From Roseimaritima sediminicola (GTDB lineage: Bacteria; Planctomycetota; Planctomycetia; Pirellulales; Pirellulaceae), in contig NZ_WIAD01000018.1 of NCBI RefSeq assembly GCF_009618275.1, positions 29,146 to 93,145 on the forward strand: a DNA stretch of 64,000 nucleotides, given 5' to 3'. A program made the position numbers and the translations under genes. Below the pieces are notes generated by a model, which worked only from the letters and a program-made list of their open reading frames with translations, had not been told where the DNA came from and searched no databases. Below are positions 43,184 to 52,081 of this stretch, one piece after another. Within the stretch, counting starts at the first letter, position 1. Every line of letters begins with the position of its first letter.

Positions 43184-45268
43184 ATGAATTCGCCTGCCCT
43201 TTCGGATCTGCGGAACGTTGTCTTTTGCGGCCATGGTTCGGCGGGAAAGTCAACGCTTGTGGATCGCTTGCTGGCCACCGCCGGCGCCGCCTCCGTGGGC
43301 CAGAACGGCGACCGTATCTGTGACAGTGACGAACTGGAAAAGCGTCACGGGCATTCGATCGAATCGGCCGTAACCCGTTGCCAGTTCGCCGGCAAACGGT
43401 TCACGCTGATCGACACGCCGGGGTACCCGGAATTCATCGGACAGACGGTCGCCGCCCTGCGAGCGGTGGAGATGGCTTGTATCTGCGTCCACGCGGGCGA
43501 TGGCATCCAGGTCAATACGCGGCGGACCTTTGCCGAAGCCACCGAGGCCGGCGTCGGACGCGGGATCGTCGTCACCCGGCTGGATGATCCCAAAGCCGAC
43601 TTCGGCACGTTGCTGCATGACATGCAAGAGCTGTGGGGGCCGGCCGTGGTCGCCTTCAATGTGCCGTTGGGACAGGGCGATTCACTGCGCGGCGTCGCCT
43701 CGGCGCTGGACTTGCCGATCGAAGCGCGCGACGCGGCGATCAACCTTGCACACGCCCACGAACGCTTGGTCGAACGGATCGTGGAAACCGACGAAGCCTT
43801 GATGGAAAAATACTTCGAAGGCGAGATGCCCGACGCCGCGACGTTGGCAGCACTGCTGCACAAGGCGGTGGCCAAGGGATTATTCATCCCCGTGTTCTGC
43901 ACCGCCGCCACCGGCTCGATCGGTCTGTCGGAATTGCTCGAAGGACTGGCCATCGCCGCGCCGGCCCCCTGCGACCTGCCGCGTTTTGCCAAACAAGAAG
44001 GCGAGGCTCTCGAAGTCGGCTGCGATGCCGACGGTCCGCTGGTCGCCCAGGTTTTTAAAACTCGCATCGATCCCTTCGTCCAAAAGCTCAGCTACCTGCG
44101 CATCTACAGCGGCCGATTGAGCAAGGACCAGGCGGTCCATGTCCAAGGCGTACGCAAGGACGTCAAAATGCACCCGCTGTACCGCTGTCAGGGCAACGAG
44201 ATCGAAACGGTCGATTCGGCCGGGGCGGGCGAGATCGTGGCGACCGCCAAGATGGACGAATTACACATTGGCACCAGTCTCGGCGAGGCCGTCATGGCCC
44301 CCATCTCGTTCCCCCAGCCGATGGTCGGCCTGGCGGTGACCAGCAAGATGCGCGGCGACGAACAAAAACTGGCACTCTCGCTGCAGAAATTGGTCGAAGA
44401 GGACCCCACGTTTCGACTCAGCCGCGACTCGCAGACCAGCGAGTTGGTGATGAACGGGATGAGCGACCTGCACCTGCAGTTGCTGCGCGAGCGTCTGGCC
44501 ACGCGCGACAAGTTGGAAGTCGACACGCACGATCCGAAGATTCCTTACCGCGAAACCATCGCCTCGGCCGCCGAGGGCAGCTACCGCCACAAGAAGCAAA
44601 GCGGCGGCCGCGGGCAGTTCGCCGAAGTCCATATCCGCGTCCTGCCGATGCCGCACGACGTGGACATCGAGCAGTTTGCGACCAAGAGCCAATTTCCGTC
44701 GATGCGGGACTATCACTACGATCCCAGCTGTCATTTTCTGTGGGTCGATTCGATCGTCGGCGCGACGATTCCCGGCAACTTCATGCCTGCCGTAGAGAAA
44801 GGTTTGAAAGACCGGCTCGGAAAGGGTGTACTGGCCGGCTACCACCTGCAGGACCTGGCGGTGGAAGTTCATTTTGGCAAACACCATCCGGTCGACAGCA
44901 GCGAAGCGGCGTTTAGAATCGCAGCCAGTTTGGCCCTGCGCGACGTTGCGCAGAAGGCCGGCCCGTCGCTGCTGGAACCGCTGGTGACGATGGAGATCAC
45001 CGTTCCGGACGAGCACGTGGGCGACGTCTACAGCGATATGAGCAGCCGTGGCGGACGCGTGCTGGGCAGCGAATCGGCTGGCGGCGGCCAGCAGACGGTG
45101 TCCTGTCAAGTTCCGCTCCGCTGCGTCAGCCATTACGATCGCACGCTGTCCAGCATGACCGGTGGCCAGGGCAGCTACAGTATGGACTTCAGCCACTACG
45201 AAAGCGTACCGGCCAATATTCAACACGAAATCGTCGCGTCGGCAAAACTCGCCGAGGAAGAGGACTAA
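43184..45268 (+). CDS. Elongation factor G-like translational GTPase (paralogue)
   Basis: The 694-residue protein has the five EF-G domains. G1 is GHGSAGKS (16-23), and G3 is IDTPGYPEF, with Tyr where EF-G has His. The G4 element, NKxD in canonical EF-G, reads VTRLDDPKADF, so Asn and Lys are lost. Domains III-V are complete (KKQSGGRGQFAEV, SIVGATIPGNFMPAVEKG, ending near MDFSHYESVPANIQ). It is therefore a divergent EF-G2-type paralogue rather than the main fusA product, which usually sits in the str operon. The start at 43184 has GGAGGA 6 nt upstream. It leads a five-gene operon with spacers of 5 nt or less. Its role is unknown. Confidence 0.88.
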   Translation: MNSPALSDLRNVVFCGHGSAGKSTLVDRLLATAGAASVGQNGDRICDSDELEKRHGHSIESAVTRCQFAGKRFTLIDTPGYPEFIGQTVAALRAVEMACICVHAGDGIQVNTRRTFAEATEAGVGRGIVVTRLDDPKADFGTLLHDMQELWGPAVVAFNVPLGQGDSLRGVASALDLPIEARDAAINLAHAHERLVERIVETDEALMEKYFEGEMPDAATLAALLHKAVAKGLFIPVFCTAATGSIGLSELLEGLAIAAPAPCDLPRFAKQEGEALEVGCDADGPLVAQVFKTRIDPFVQKLSYLRIYSGRLSKDQAVHVQGVRKDVKMHPLYRCQGNEIETVDSAGAGEIVATAKMDELHIGTSLGEAVMAPISFPQPMVGLAVTSKMRGDEQKLALSLQKLVEEDPTFRLSRDSQTSELVMNGMSDLHLQLLRERLATRDKLEVDTHDPKIPYRETIASAAEGSYRHKKQSGGRGQFAEVHIRVLPMPHDVDIEQFATKSQFPSMRDYHYDPSCHFLWVDSIVGATIPGNFMPAVEKGLKDRLGKGVLAGYHLQDLAVEVHFGKHHPVDSSEAAFRIAASLALRDVAQKAGPSLLEPLVTMEITVPDEHVGDVYSDMSSRGGRVLGSESAGGGQQTVSCQVPLRCVSHYDRTLSSMTGGQGSYSMDFSHYESVPANIQHEIVASAKLAEEED

Positions 45269-45273
45269 GAGCT

Positions 45274-46299
45274 GTGAGTGAAGTGCAATCCACTGCGTCT
45301 GATCAACAGGCGGCCTACGGGGGTGGCGGACCCAGTGTGTCGAAGTTTCTCGAGCAGCACTACCGACATTTCAACGCTCGGGAATTGTTGGCCGGCGCCA
45401 AGGCCTACCGCGATTTTGTCGATCCCGCCCGCGGCGGCCGAATGCTGGTGTCGTTGGCCGGAGCGATGAGTACCGGCGAGCTGGGAATCTCGCTGGCCGC
45501 CATGATCCGCGCCGGCAAAGTGCACGCGATCAGCTGTACCGCGGCGAACCTGGAAGAAGACCTGTTCAACCTGGTCGCACACGACGAGTACAAAATCGTC
45601 GAAGATTGGCGAGCCCTCTCGGCCGCGGATGAAGTGGCCCTGCGAGACCAGGGATTCAATCGCGTGACCGACACCTGCATCCCCGAAACCGTGATGCGGC
45701 ACCTGGAACGACGACTGTTGAAACTGTGGACCGAAGCCGCCGACAGCGGACAGGCCTACACGCCTGCCGAGTACATGTTCCGGTTGTTGGACGATACCGA
45801 CCTACACCAACATTTCCAAGCTCCCACCGCCAACAGTTGGATGCTGGCGGCCAAGGAGATGGGCATTCCCGTTTTCGTGCCGGGATATGAAGATTCGACG
45901 CTGGGAAATATTTTTGCCGCTCGCGTTTACGAAGGCAAAGTCTCGACGCACAACTGCGTGCTCAGCGGGACCGCTCAGATGGAACGGTTGATCCGTTGGT
46001 ACGGCGAAGCCTCGGCGAAAGGTCCGATTGGGTTCTATCAAATCGGTGGCGGCATCGCCGGCGATTTTGCGATTTGCGTGGTCCCGCTGATGATCCAGGA
46101 TTTGAAGATGGATATTCCACTGTGGAGTTACTTCTGTCAGATCAGTGATGCAACGACCAGTTACGGTGGTTACAGCGGCGCGGTGCCCAACGAAAAAATC
46201 ACCTGGTACAAGTTGGAAGCCGATGCGCCGAAGTTCATGATCCAAAGCGACGCCTCCATCGTCGCCCCGCTGATGTTCGCTTACGTACTGGGGTGGTGA
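45274..46299 (+). CDS. Deoxyhypusine-synthase-like protein
   Basis: The 341-residue protein has the DHS fold. NAD-binding blocks read VSLAGAMSTGELGISLAAM and ISCTAANLEEDLFNLV; the central block is IPVFVPGYEDSTLGN; the C-terminal block is SGAVPNEKITWYKLEADAPK. Lys313 in TWYK aligns with the catalytic lysine of eukaryotic DHS (in SWGK). Bacteria lack eIF5A, and some bacterial DHS homologues are known to act in polyamine metabolism, for example homospermidine synthesis. The start is GTG, 5 nt after the EF-G-like gene, and its stop overlaps the transporter start. The substrate remains open. Confidence 0.88.
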   Translation: MSEVQSTASDQQAAYGGGGPSVSKFLEQHYRHFNARELLAGAKAYRDFVDPARGGRMLVSLAGAMSTGELGISLAAMIRAGKVHAISCTAANLEEDLFNLVAHDEYKIVEDWRALSAADEVALRDQGFNRVTDTCIPETVMRHLERRLLKLWTEAADSGQAYTPAEYMFRLLDDTDLHQHFQAPTANSWMLAAKEMGIPVFVPGYEDSTLGNIFAARVYEGKVSTHNCVLSGTAQMERLIRWYGEASAKGPIGFYQIGGGIAGDFAICVVPLMIQDLKMDIPLWSYFCQISDATTSYGGYSGAVPNEKITWYKLEADAPKFMIQSDASIVAPLMFAYVLGW

Positions 46300-47705
46300 T
46301 GGTCGCTATGACGAGTCTGCTGGCCGCATCCGCCGAAAAGATCGCCGCCCAGCCCGCCTGGGTGATGATCCTGTTCGCCCTGGTCATGCTGGCGACCTAT
46401 GTCGGTGTCGCCTACGAACGGTTTCACAAGACCGTCGCAGCGTTGTGCGGTGCCGCCGTGATGGTGATCCTGGCGCTCGTCTTGGATGTGTTTCCCTACC
46501 CGGCCGTCTACGAGTTCGTCGCGGAAGAATTAAATATCTTCGGCGTCATCATCGGTACCGGAATCCTGGTCGACGTGGTGGGAAAAAGTGGCCTGTTTCA
46601 TTTCCTCAGCATGTGGATCGTACGGCTGACCGGCGGCCTGGCCAGCCGCCTGTTTCTGGCCCTGTGCATGATCACCTTTCTCTTCGTCGCCGTACTGACC
46701 ATCGTGCCGGCGATGTTGATCCTGACCTCGTTGGTGTTGGTGATCAGCCGTTCGCTGGACTACAAGCCCGCACCGTTGTTGCTCAGTGTTGCCATCTGCG
46801 CAAACAGCGGTGCGATCGCCACGTTTGCCAGCGGACTGCCAAACATCATGATCGGAACCGCCGCGGGAATTCCCTATGTGCAGTTCCTGCAGGTTGCCTT
46901 GCCGTTTGCGGTTGTCAGCCTGATCGTGGCCGTCGTGGTACTGCGAGTTTTTTTTCGCAAGGATCTGCCCTGGCGTCAGGACGCCGAAGAGAAAGCGGCG
47001 TTACAGGCAAAGATTGCCGAATTCGATCCCTGGGCCTTGGTCGAAGATCGCCGCGTCTTGGCGCGGAGTGCGATTATTCTGCTGGGCACCGTCGTCGGGT
47101 TCGCCCTGGCACAAACCCTGGGCGTGGGCATGGATTTTATCGCTTTGGTCGGTGCCACCGCCGCCCTGCTGTTTGCCGGCAAGGGAGTGGAGGACGCGAT
47201 CCACAAAGTAAATTGGACGGTGATCCTGTTCTTCATGGGGTTGTTCGTCATCATCGGGACGGTCAAACAAACGGGGGCCCTGGGATGGGTGGCCGAACAG
47301 GTCGTCGAGCTGTCAGACAACGAGATGACGTTGCTGGTTCCGCTGATGGCCGTCTTCAGCAGCGTGGCCAGTTCGATCGTCGACAACATTCCCGTCGCGG
47401 CCACGCTGATCCCCATCGTTCGCGATGTTTCCGGACCCGATGTTCCGGCCGAGCCGCTATGGTGGACGCTGGTGATCTGCTGCAACCTCGGTGGCAACGG
47501 CACGCCGATCGGTTCGATCTCGTGCGTGATCGCGATCTATGCCCTCAAGCGCGAAGCCAACGAGCACATATCATGGGGCATGTTTATCAAACTGGGAGGC
47601 ACGATCATGCTGGTTCAGATCGCCCTGGCAATCGGTTACATCCTGGTCCTCTACAATCAAGGTTTGATCCCCGAGCTGACCGAGGCGGGAACGACTCATG
47701 TTTGA
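46299..47705 (+). CDS. ArsB/NhaD-type ion transporter
   Basis: The 468-residue membrane protein has about 11-12 hydrophobic helices. Family blocks of the ion-transporter superfamily are visible: EELNIFGVIIGTGILVD, AICANSGAIATFASGLPNIM in the first half, then VASSIVDNIPVAATLIPIV and CNLGGNGTPIGSISCVIAIY in the second. These match the paired re-entrant regions of NhaD/ArsB/CitMHS-like carriers. It could exchange Na+/H+ or move a carboxylate or anion. ATG 46299 overlaps the upstream stop by 1 nt (TGATG); ATG 46308 is also possible. The downstream Usp-like gene overlaps its end by 8 nt, suggesting coupled expression. Confidence 0.87.
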   Translation: MVAMTSLLAASAEKIAAQPAWVMILFALVMLATYVGVAYERFHKTVAALCGAAVMVILALVLDVFPYPAVYEFVAEELNIFGVIIGTGILVDVVGKSGLFHFLSMWIVRLTGGLASRLFLALCMITFLFVAVLTIVPAMLILTSLVLVISRSLDYKPAPLLLSVAICANSGAIATFASGLPNIMIGTAAGIPYVQFLQVALPFAVVSLIVAVVVLRVFFRKDLPWRQDAEEKAALQAKIAEFDPWALVEDRRVLARSAIILLGTVVGFALAQTLGVGMDFIALVGATAALLFAGKGVEDAIHKVNWTVILFFMGLFVIIGTVKQTGALGWVAEQVVELSDNEMTLLVPLMAVFSSVASSIVDNIPVAATLIPIVRDVSGPDVPAEPLWWTLVICCNLGGNGTPIGSISCVIAIYALKREANEHISWGMFIKLGGTIMLVQIALAIGYILVLYNQGLIPELTEAGTTHV

Positions 47706-48720
47706 CCACGAAGAGAACGATTTGGAGCGAGATGTCGAGGCGTCGATGCGGTTGTTCAAGCGGGCCATGGTTGGTCCCGCCGCCGAATTGGAGGCGGCCG
47801 ATCCCAAACGTGTCCTGCTGGTGCTGGACGGTTCCAGCCAGGACGAGAGCGTCGTAGCCGCTGCGGCTTACCTGCAGAGTCAGCTGGGGGTGCAGCTGCA
47901 GGTGCTGGACCTGCGCAGCGAGTTCATCATCGAGGATCCGGGCGCCAAGGATCGCGGCGACGCCGGCGAGGCTCCTCCCAAGGACGCCGCGGCCGCACCG
48001 TCGCCCCGAGCGATCGGCCTGAAACAACTGTTGCCCGACACCCAGACGCTGCCCGCCGGTGAGGGCCCGGCCTATGACCGGATCTGCGCGGCGATCACCG
48101 AACAGACGCCCGACCTGGTCATCGTGCCTTGCCCGTTTGCCCGCGATTTCGAATCGATCGGTTCGGACAGCGCCGGCACGGTGATCGATGTGCTGCTGAA
48201 TCGATCCCCCGTTCCCCTACTGGTTATTCGTCGCAACGACCAACCGCTGGAGGAAGCCACCAAGGAGATCGCCGTGGTGGTGGGGGCGGAATGCGAAAGC
48301 GAAGCTCGAGCCGCCGGTTGGGCACTGTGTTTGGCGGCGCCCCGGGCCCAGTTGACTTTGTCCTTGGTGATCGACCGCGAACAGTATGAGAACATGCGGG
48401 CGTTGATGGATGTCATCAGCCCCGAAAATTCCCTGGACATCAGCCAGTTGAACGATGCCATGGCCGAGTCGCACGCCCGGCTGCACGCCAGCATCAACAA
48501 AGCGGCGGCAAGCCGCAATTTGAAGTACCGCTTGCAGCCGATGGCCTACGAAGACGCCCCGCCCAGTGTCCTCTCGGCCGCTCGACCAATGTTGGTCGTC
48601 CTGCCAACGGAAAAAGACGACCGCTATTGCCAGGGCTTTGTTCAGGATCGGATTCGTCGCTCGCCGCATCCCGTCTTGGTGGTGCCACGCAAGGAACCGG
48701 TGGTGTCGCAGGATGAATGA
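47698..48720 (+). CDS. Tandem universal-stress-protein-like protein
   Basis: The 340-residue soluble protein has two Usp-like alpha/beta units. Unit 1 starts at KRVLLVLDGSSQDESVVAAA and ends with LNRSPVPLLVIRR. Unit 2 starts at EIAVVVGAECESEARAAGWA and ends with IRRSPHPVLVVPRK. The ATP-binding G-2x-G-9x-G-S/T motif is not clearly present, so nucleotide binding is doubtful. It overlaps the transporter gene by 8 nt and the thioesterase gene by 8 nt. Usp domains next to or fused with ion transporters are known and often regulate them. Confidence 0.8.
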   Translation: MFDHEENDLERDVEASMRLFKRAMVGPAAELEAADPKRVLLVLDGSSQDESVVAAAAYLQSQLGVQLQVLDLRSEFIIEDPGAKDRGDAGEAPPKDAAAAPSPRAIGLKQLLPDTQTLPAGEGPAYDRICAAITEQTPDLVIVPCPFARDFESIGSDSAGTVIDVLLNRSPVPLLVIRRNDQPLEEATKEIAVVVGAECESEARAAGWALCLAAPRAQLTLSLVIDREQYENMRALMDVISPENSLDISQLNDAMAESHARLHASINKAAASRNLKYRLQPMAYEDAPPSVLSAARPMLVVLPTEKDDRYCQGFVQDRIRRSPHPVLVVPRKEPVVSQDE

Positions 48721-49168
48721 ATTGCCGCCGGCCGTGTACGACTTGCATTACACGGTCGAGGACCAGGAGATCGACGCGCAACAACACGTGCACAACCTGC
48801 GCTACCTGCAGTGGACCCTCTGGGCGGCTCGCGATCATACGCGGGCCTGCGGATGGGATTCCCAGCGGGCGCTGGAACAGGACGGGATCGGCTGGGTCGT
48901 GCGGTCCCACGACATCACCTACCGCGCGGCGGCCTTCGCCGGCGACGAAATCGTGGTCCGCACCTGGATCAGCGACGTCACGCACGCGGCCAGTCGGCGC
49001 CGGTATCTGGTGTGTCGTCCGGCGGACCAGAAAGTGCTGTGCCGCGTGGAAACCCGGTGGGCGTTCGTGGATCTGAACGTTCGAAAGGCCATCAGCATTC
49101 CCGAAGCCTTGGCCGAGGCGATCCGCGTCGTCGATAAACCGCCCGGTCCGCCGTGGCAGGATGCGTAG
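48713..49168 (+). CDS. 4HBT (hot-dog) acyl-CoA thioesterase
   Basis: The 151-residue protein is a single hot-dog domain. The N-terminal block YTVEDQEIDAQQHVHNLRYL contains the D-x-x-x-H-V-x-N-like YbgC/4HBT active-site pattern. FAGDEIVVRTWISDVTHA and RVETRWAFVDLN complete the fold. It probably hydrolyses a small acyl-CoA. It ends the operon that begins with the EF-G-like gene. The start (ATG 48713) overlaps the Usp-like gene by 8 nt. The non-coding gap to the next stop codon is 78 nt, where the strands converge. Confidence 0.87.
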   Translation: MNELPPAVYDLHYTVEDQEIDAQQHVHNLRYLQWTLWAARDHTRACGWDSQRALEQDGIGWVVRSHDITYRAAAFAGDEIVVRTWISDVTHAASRRRYLVCRPADQKVLCRVETRWAFVDLNVRKAISIPEALAEAIRVVDKPPGPPWQDA

Positions 49169-49246
49169 CGTGGCTCGCATCCGCCGACAGAGTCCTTGTG
49201 ACTCGACCGGCGACCGGGAGGACGACGGAGGGCCGTTACGCGGCAA

Positions 49247-52081
49247 TCAACCCACGCAGTAGCGATCGATGCTGCCGTCCTGATAGATGACGGCCAGCGA
49301 AGCCGCGGAGATCGCCAACAGGGCCAGCACGTCGCTGCGCCGCAGGGTCACGGTGCCCACCGCGGTCACCCGCTGGGAATGGATCTGATAGACGCTCAAC
49401 CGATCCCCGGCGATCGCCGCCAGTTGGGCTCCGTGCAGCAGAGCCACATGTTGGTGGCTGGTGCCACGGACGATCGACTGCAGAGCCGCATCGGTGGCGT
49501 CGAACCAGAACACATCCACTCCGTCGCGGTGAGCGATCGCTAAGCGTTGGCGTGTGTGAGGCAGCGAGGGGCACACCGCCTGCACCATTCCGGGCAACGA
49601 CTGCACCGGTCGCAGCTCTCTGCCGGTGAACTTGCACAGGGCGTTGCCGACGATGGCCCAGGGGCGGCCCCCGACGCAAAACAACCGCAGCCGGGGCTCG
49701 CCCAACGCTTGCGGCCCCGTCGCTGCCAGCCGGTTTCTTCCCCGCAGCTCGTCGACCGCCGGGTCGACCAAATAGGTGCGTACCGCCTTGGATTCGGATG
49801 ACCATTCACGCAGAACGATGCCATTCTGCTCGGGCACCAAAGCCCACACCGTGCCGCGTCCATCGGCGGCCACCGCGGTACCTTCGGGCATCTGAGAAAA
49901 CGCCAAGGGTGTCGACAGCCACCACGCCGATTGTTGATAAGGGCTTGCCAGGTAATCGGCCCGAAAGTGAACCGGCGCCGGTCCGCAGAACACCACTTCG
50001 ACCGCCAAGCGTTGCTCTGCGTTGTTGAGACGCACCGCGCAAGTGGTCGTCTCGGCAAGTGGCTGTCCCAGTTGCAGCAGCGTGCTGGAACGACGCGGAT
50101 GGTCCGAGGCCAAGGCGGCCACGCGATGCGCGAGCAGCTTGTAGCGCTTCGCGGCCAACACCAACAACTCGCCCCGCAGCATCTCGGCATGTACGAATCG
50201 CTCCGCTTCCGGCAGGTCAAACCGCCCCAGGTAAGCCAGCGAGAGCCGAGCTGGCTCCAGCGGAACCGGCACCGCCGAGACGAGCGCTCGCGGTTGGTTG
50301 TCCAGAAACCGCCCCACATCCAAAGACAACTCGGGGTCGAGGACGTCCAGCTTGCGCAGGACCGACATCCGTTCGCGCTGTTCGATCGGTGGCGCCTGGT
50401 GAAGCCCTCTGGCGACGGCCACCCGGCAGCGGTCCTCCGCCTCGCGACGCAATCCGTTGTCCGGATACGTGGTGGCCAGAGTGGCCGTCACCGCAGCGGT
50501 GGCCAGCGGGTTTGTCTCTGCCGCGTCGTCGCAAAGCCGCTTGAGAGCACGCCAGGCCCCCGCGTGATCGCCGCTCTGTCCCAGCCAAGCGAACGCCTGA
50601 TCGGCGGACCGTACGGGATCGATGCCACGCGGCCACTGCGACAGCAATAAATCGATCGCAGCCCCGCGCTGATCCAGTTTGTCGTCGAGCAATCGTGCGG
50701 CGCGCAGCGGTTGTCCGTTGGCCCGATGGTACTCGACCCCGCGGCGGTACAGTTCGGCGGCTCGATCGCCCTGTCCGGCCCGCTGCCAAAGGTCGCCCGC
50801 TTCGACAAACTCGTTCAGCTCCACGTACAACTCGGCGGCTTTGCTGATCTGTCCCGAGGCGGCCAAACAGCGTGCGGCATCGCGCGGCCGAGACAGACGC
50901 TGCTGATACAACGCGGCGGCTTCGCTCCAGTACTGTCCCTGCTCTAGCACCTGAGCCGCACCGCTCAGGTCGCCCAACAGATGGGCATAGATGTACGCCG
51001 CCCGTCGATGGCGTCCCAGGGCCACCTCTCGATTGGCTTGTTCGCGATAAACCTGATCCAGTTTCCAGCGGACGCGGGGATCGATTTCCCAGAAGTCTGC
51101 CGGACCGCCGCCGCCGAGTCCGGCCAGAGAAAAATCTGGCGTATGAGACGGTAATCGCGCCCTCGGATCGGCTAATCCCCGATGGGAAGCGTCGTCTCCG
51201 ATCGGTAGGGCGTATTGCAACGCTTGATCGGGATCGGCGCGCAGCATCTCCAGCAATTGATTCAATTGTTGCTCGCGCTGGGACTGCATCATCGACGACA
51301 TTTTTTTTGCCAGCCACGAGGGCGGCGAAGACGATTCCGCCCCCGATCGCTCTTCGGCTTTGCCATCGCCCTGCTTGCTCGGGTCGAATCCCCACTTGCG
51401 CATCATTTCCAAAAAGCCGGCCTGCAGTTGGCCGCGCAGCGAATCGTCCTTCCACTGTTGGACCAGATCGGACTGGTTGCCGATCGACCGATCGGCTTCG
51501 CCGAACACGGTTTCCATCCCCGGCGGTTCCGCCCATCCGAACTGGGTGATCCGTTGGGGCAACGCGGTGCCCTCGGGCGGGGCTTGCCACCGCTGGGCCG
51601 TCTGACTTTCGCTCGGCGGTGCCAACAGATCGCTCAGGCTCTGGCGGTCGCCCGGTTCGTATCCGATCAGTCCTGTCGAAGCCATCCAGACACACGTCAA
51701 TCCCTGCGGCAGCATGGCCTCGACCAACGTTTGCGGCACGGCCGGCGTCCAGCCGCAGTCGACTGGCATCCACAGCGAACTCGATGCGTCCGCGTCGGTC
51801 ACGACGCAGGCCAGCGGTACGGCGCCAGGCAGTCGACACCGCTGGGGCAATGCACACGACGAGGGCGGCAGGCAGACCAGGGCGTCAGCGCGGGCTGGCA
51901 CCGTGGGCGAGGGCAAAACGTAGAAATCCCAGTCATCAAACTGCATCGTGTCCGCCGCGGCCGGCTGCGAATACAACGCGTCCAGCCAATCGGCTGGGCC
52001 GGCTCCGAAGACGACAAAACCTCGAGCCCGGCGGAGGCGATCCGGTGATTTCGGCACCAATCGCAATTCGAACGTCTTCAT
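49247..52081 (-). CDS. TPR plus beta-propeller protein of the MoxR ternary system
   Basis: The 944-residue protein has three parts. The N-terminal domain (about 1-260) opens MKTFELRLVPKSPDRLRRAR and includes Trp-rich GWAEPPGMETVFGEADRSIG; it is probably a bpX-type domain. A TPR-like helical region (about 330-600) follows, with HRRAAYIYAHLLGDLSGAAQ and GQGDRAAELYRRGVEYHRAN. A C-terminal beta-propeller (about 640-944) has repeating strands such as RLRLFCVGGRPWAIVGNALC and HVALLHGAQLAAIAGDRLSV. There is no signal peptide, so it is cytoplasmic. The start is set by the ATGA overlap with the preceding gene. It is the last gene of the ternary-system operon, and a scaffold or sensor role is inferred. 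Confidence 0.78.
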   Translation of the reverse strand: MKTFELRLVPKSPDRLRRARGFVVFGAGPADWLDALYSQPAAADTMQFDDWDFYVLPSPTVPARADALVCLPPSSCALPQRCRLPGAVPLACVVTDADASSSLWMPVDCGWTPAVPQTLVEAMLPQGLTCVWMASTGLIGYEPGDRQSLSDLLAPPSESQTAQRWQAPPEGTALPQRITQFGWAEPPGMETVFGEADRSIGNQSDLVQQWKDDSLRGQLQAGFLEMMRKWGFDPSKQGDGKAEERSGAESSSPPSWLAKKMSSMMQSQREQQLNQLLEMLRADPDQALQYALPIGDDASHRGLADPRARLPSHTPDFSLAGLGGGGPADFWEIDPRVRWKLDQVYREQANREVALGRHRRAAYIYAHLLGDLSGAAQVLEQGQYWSEAAALYQQRLSRPRDAARCLAASGQISKAAELYVELNEFVEAGDLWQRAGQGDRAAELYRRGVEYHRANGQPLRAARLLDDKLDQRGAAIDLLLSQWPRGIDPVRSADQAFAWLGQSGDHAGAWRALKRLCDDAAETNPLATAAVTATLATTYPDNGLRREAEDRCRVAVARGLHQAPPIEQRERMSVLRKLDVLDPELSLDVGRFLDNQPRALVSAVPVPLEPARLSLAYLGRFDLPEAERFVHAEMLRGELLVLAAKRYKLLAHRVAALASDHPRRSSTLLQLGQPLAETTTCAVRLNNAEQRLAVEVVFCGPAPVHFRADYLASPYQQSAWWLSTPLAFSQMPEGTAVAADGRGTVWALVPEQNGIVLREWSSESKAVRTYLVDPAVDELRGRNRLAATGPQALGEPRLRLFCVGGRPWAIVGNALCKFTGRELRPVQSLPGMVQAVCPSLPHTRQRLAIAHRDGVDVFWFDATDAALQSIVRGTSHQHVALLHGAQLAAIAGDRLSVYQIHSQRVTAVGTVTLRRSDVLALLAISAASLAVIYQDGSIDRYCVG

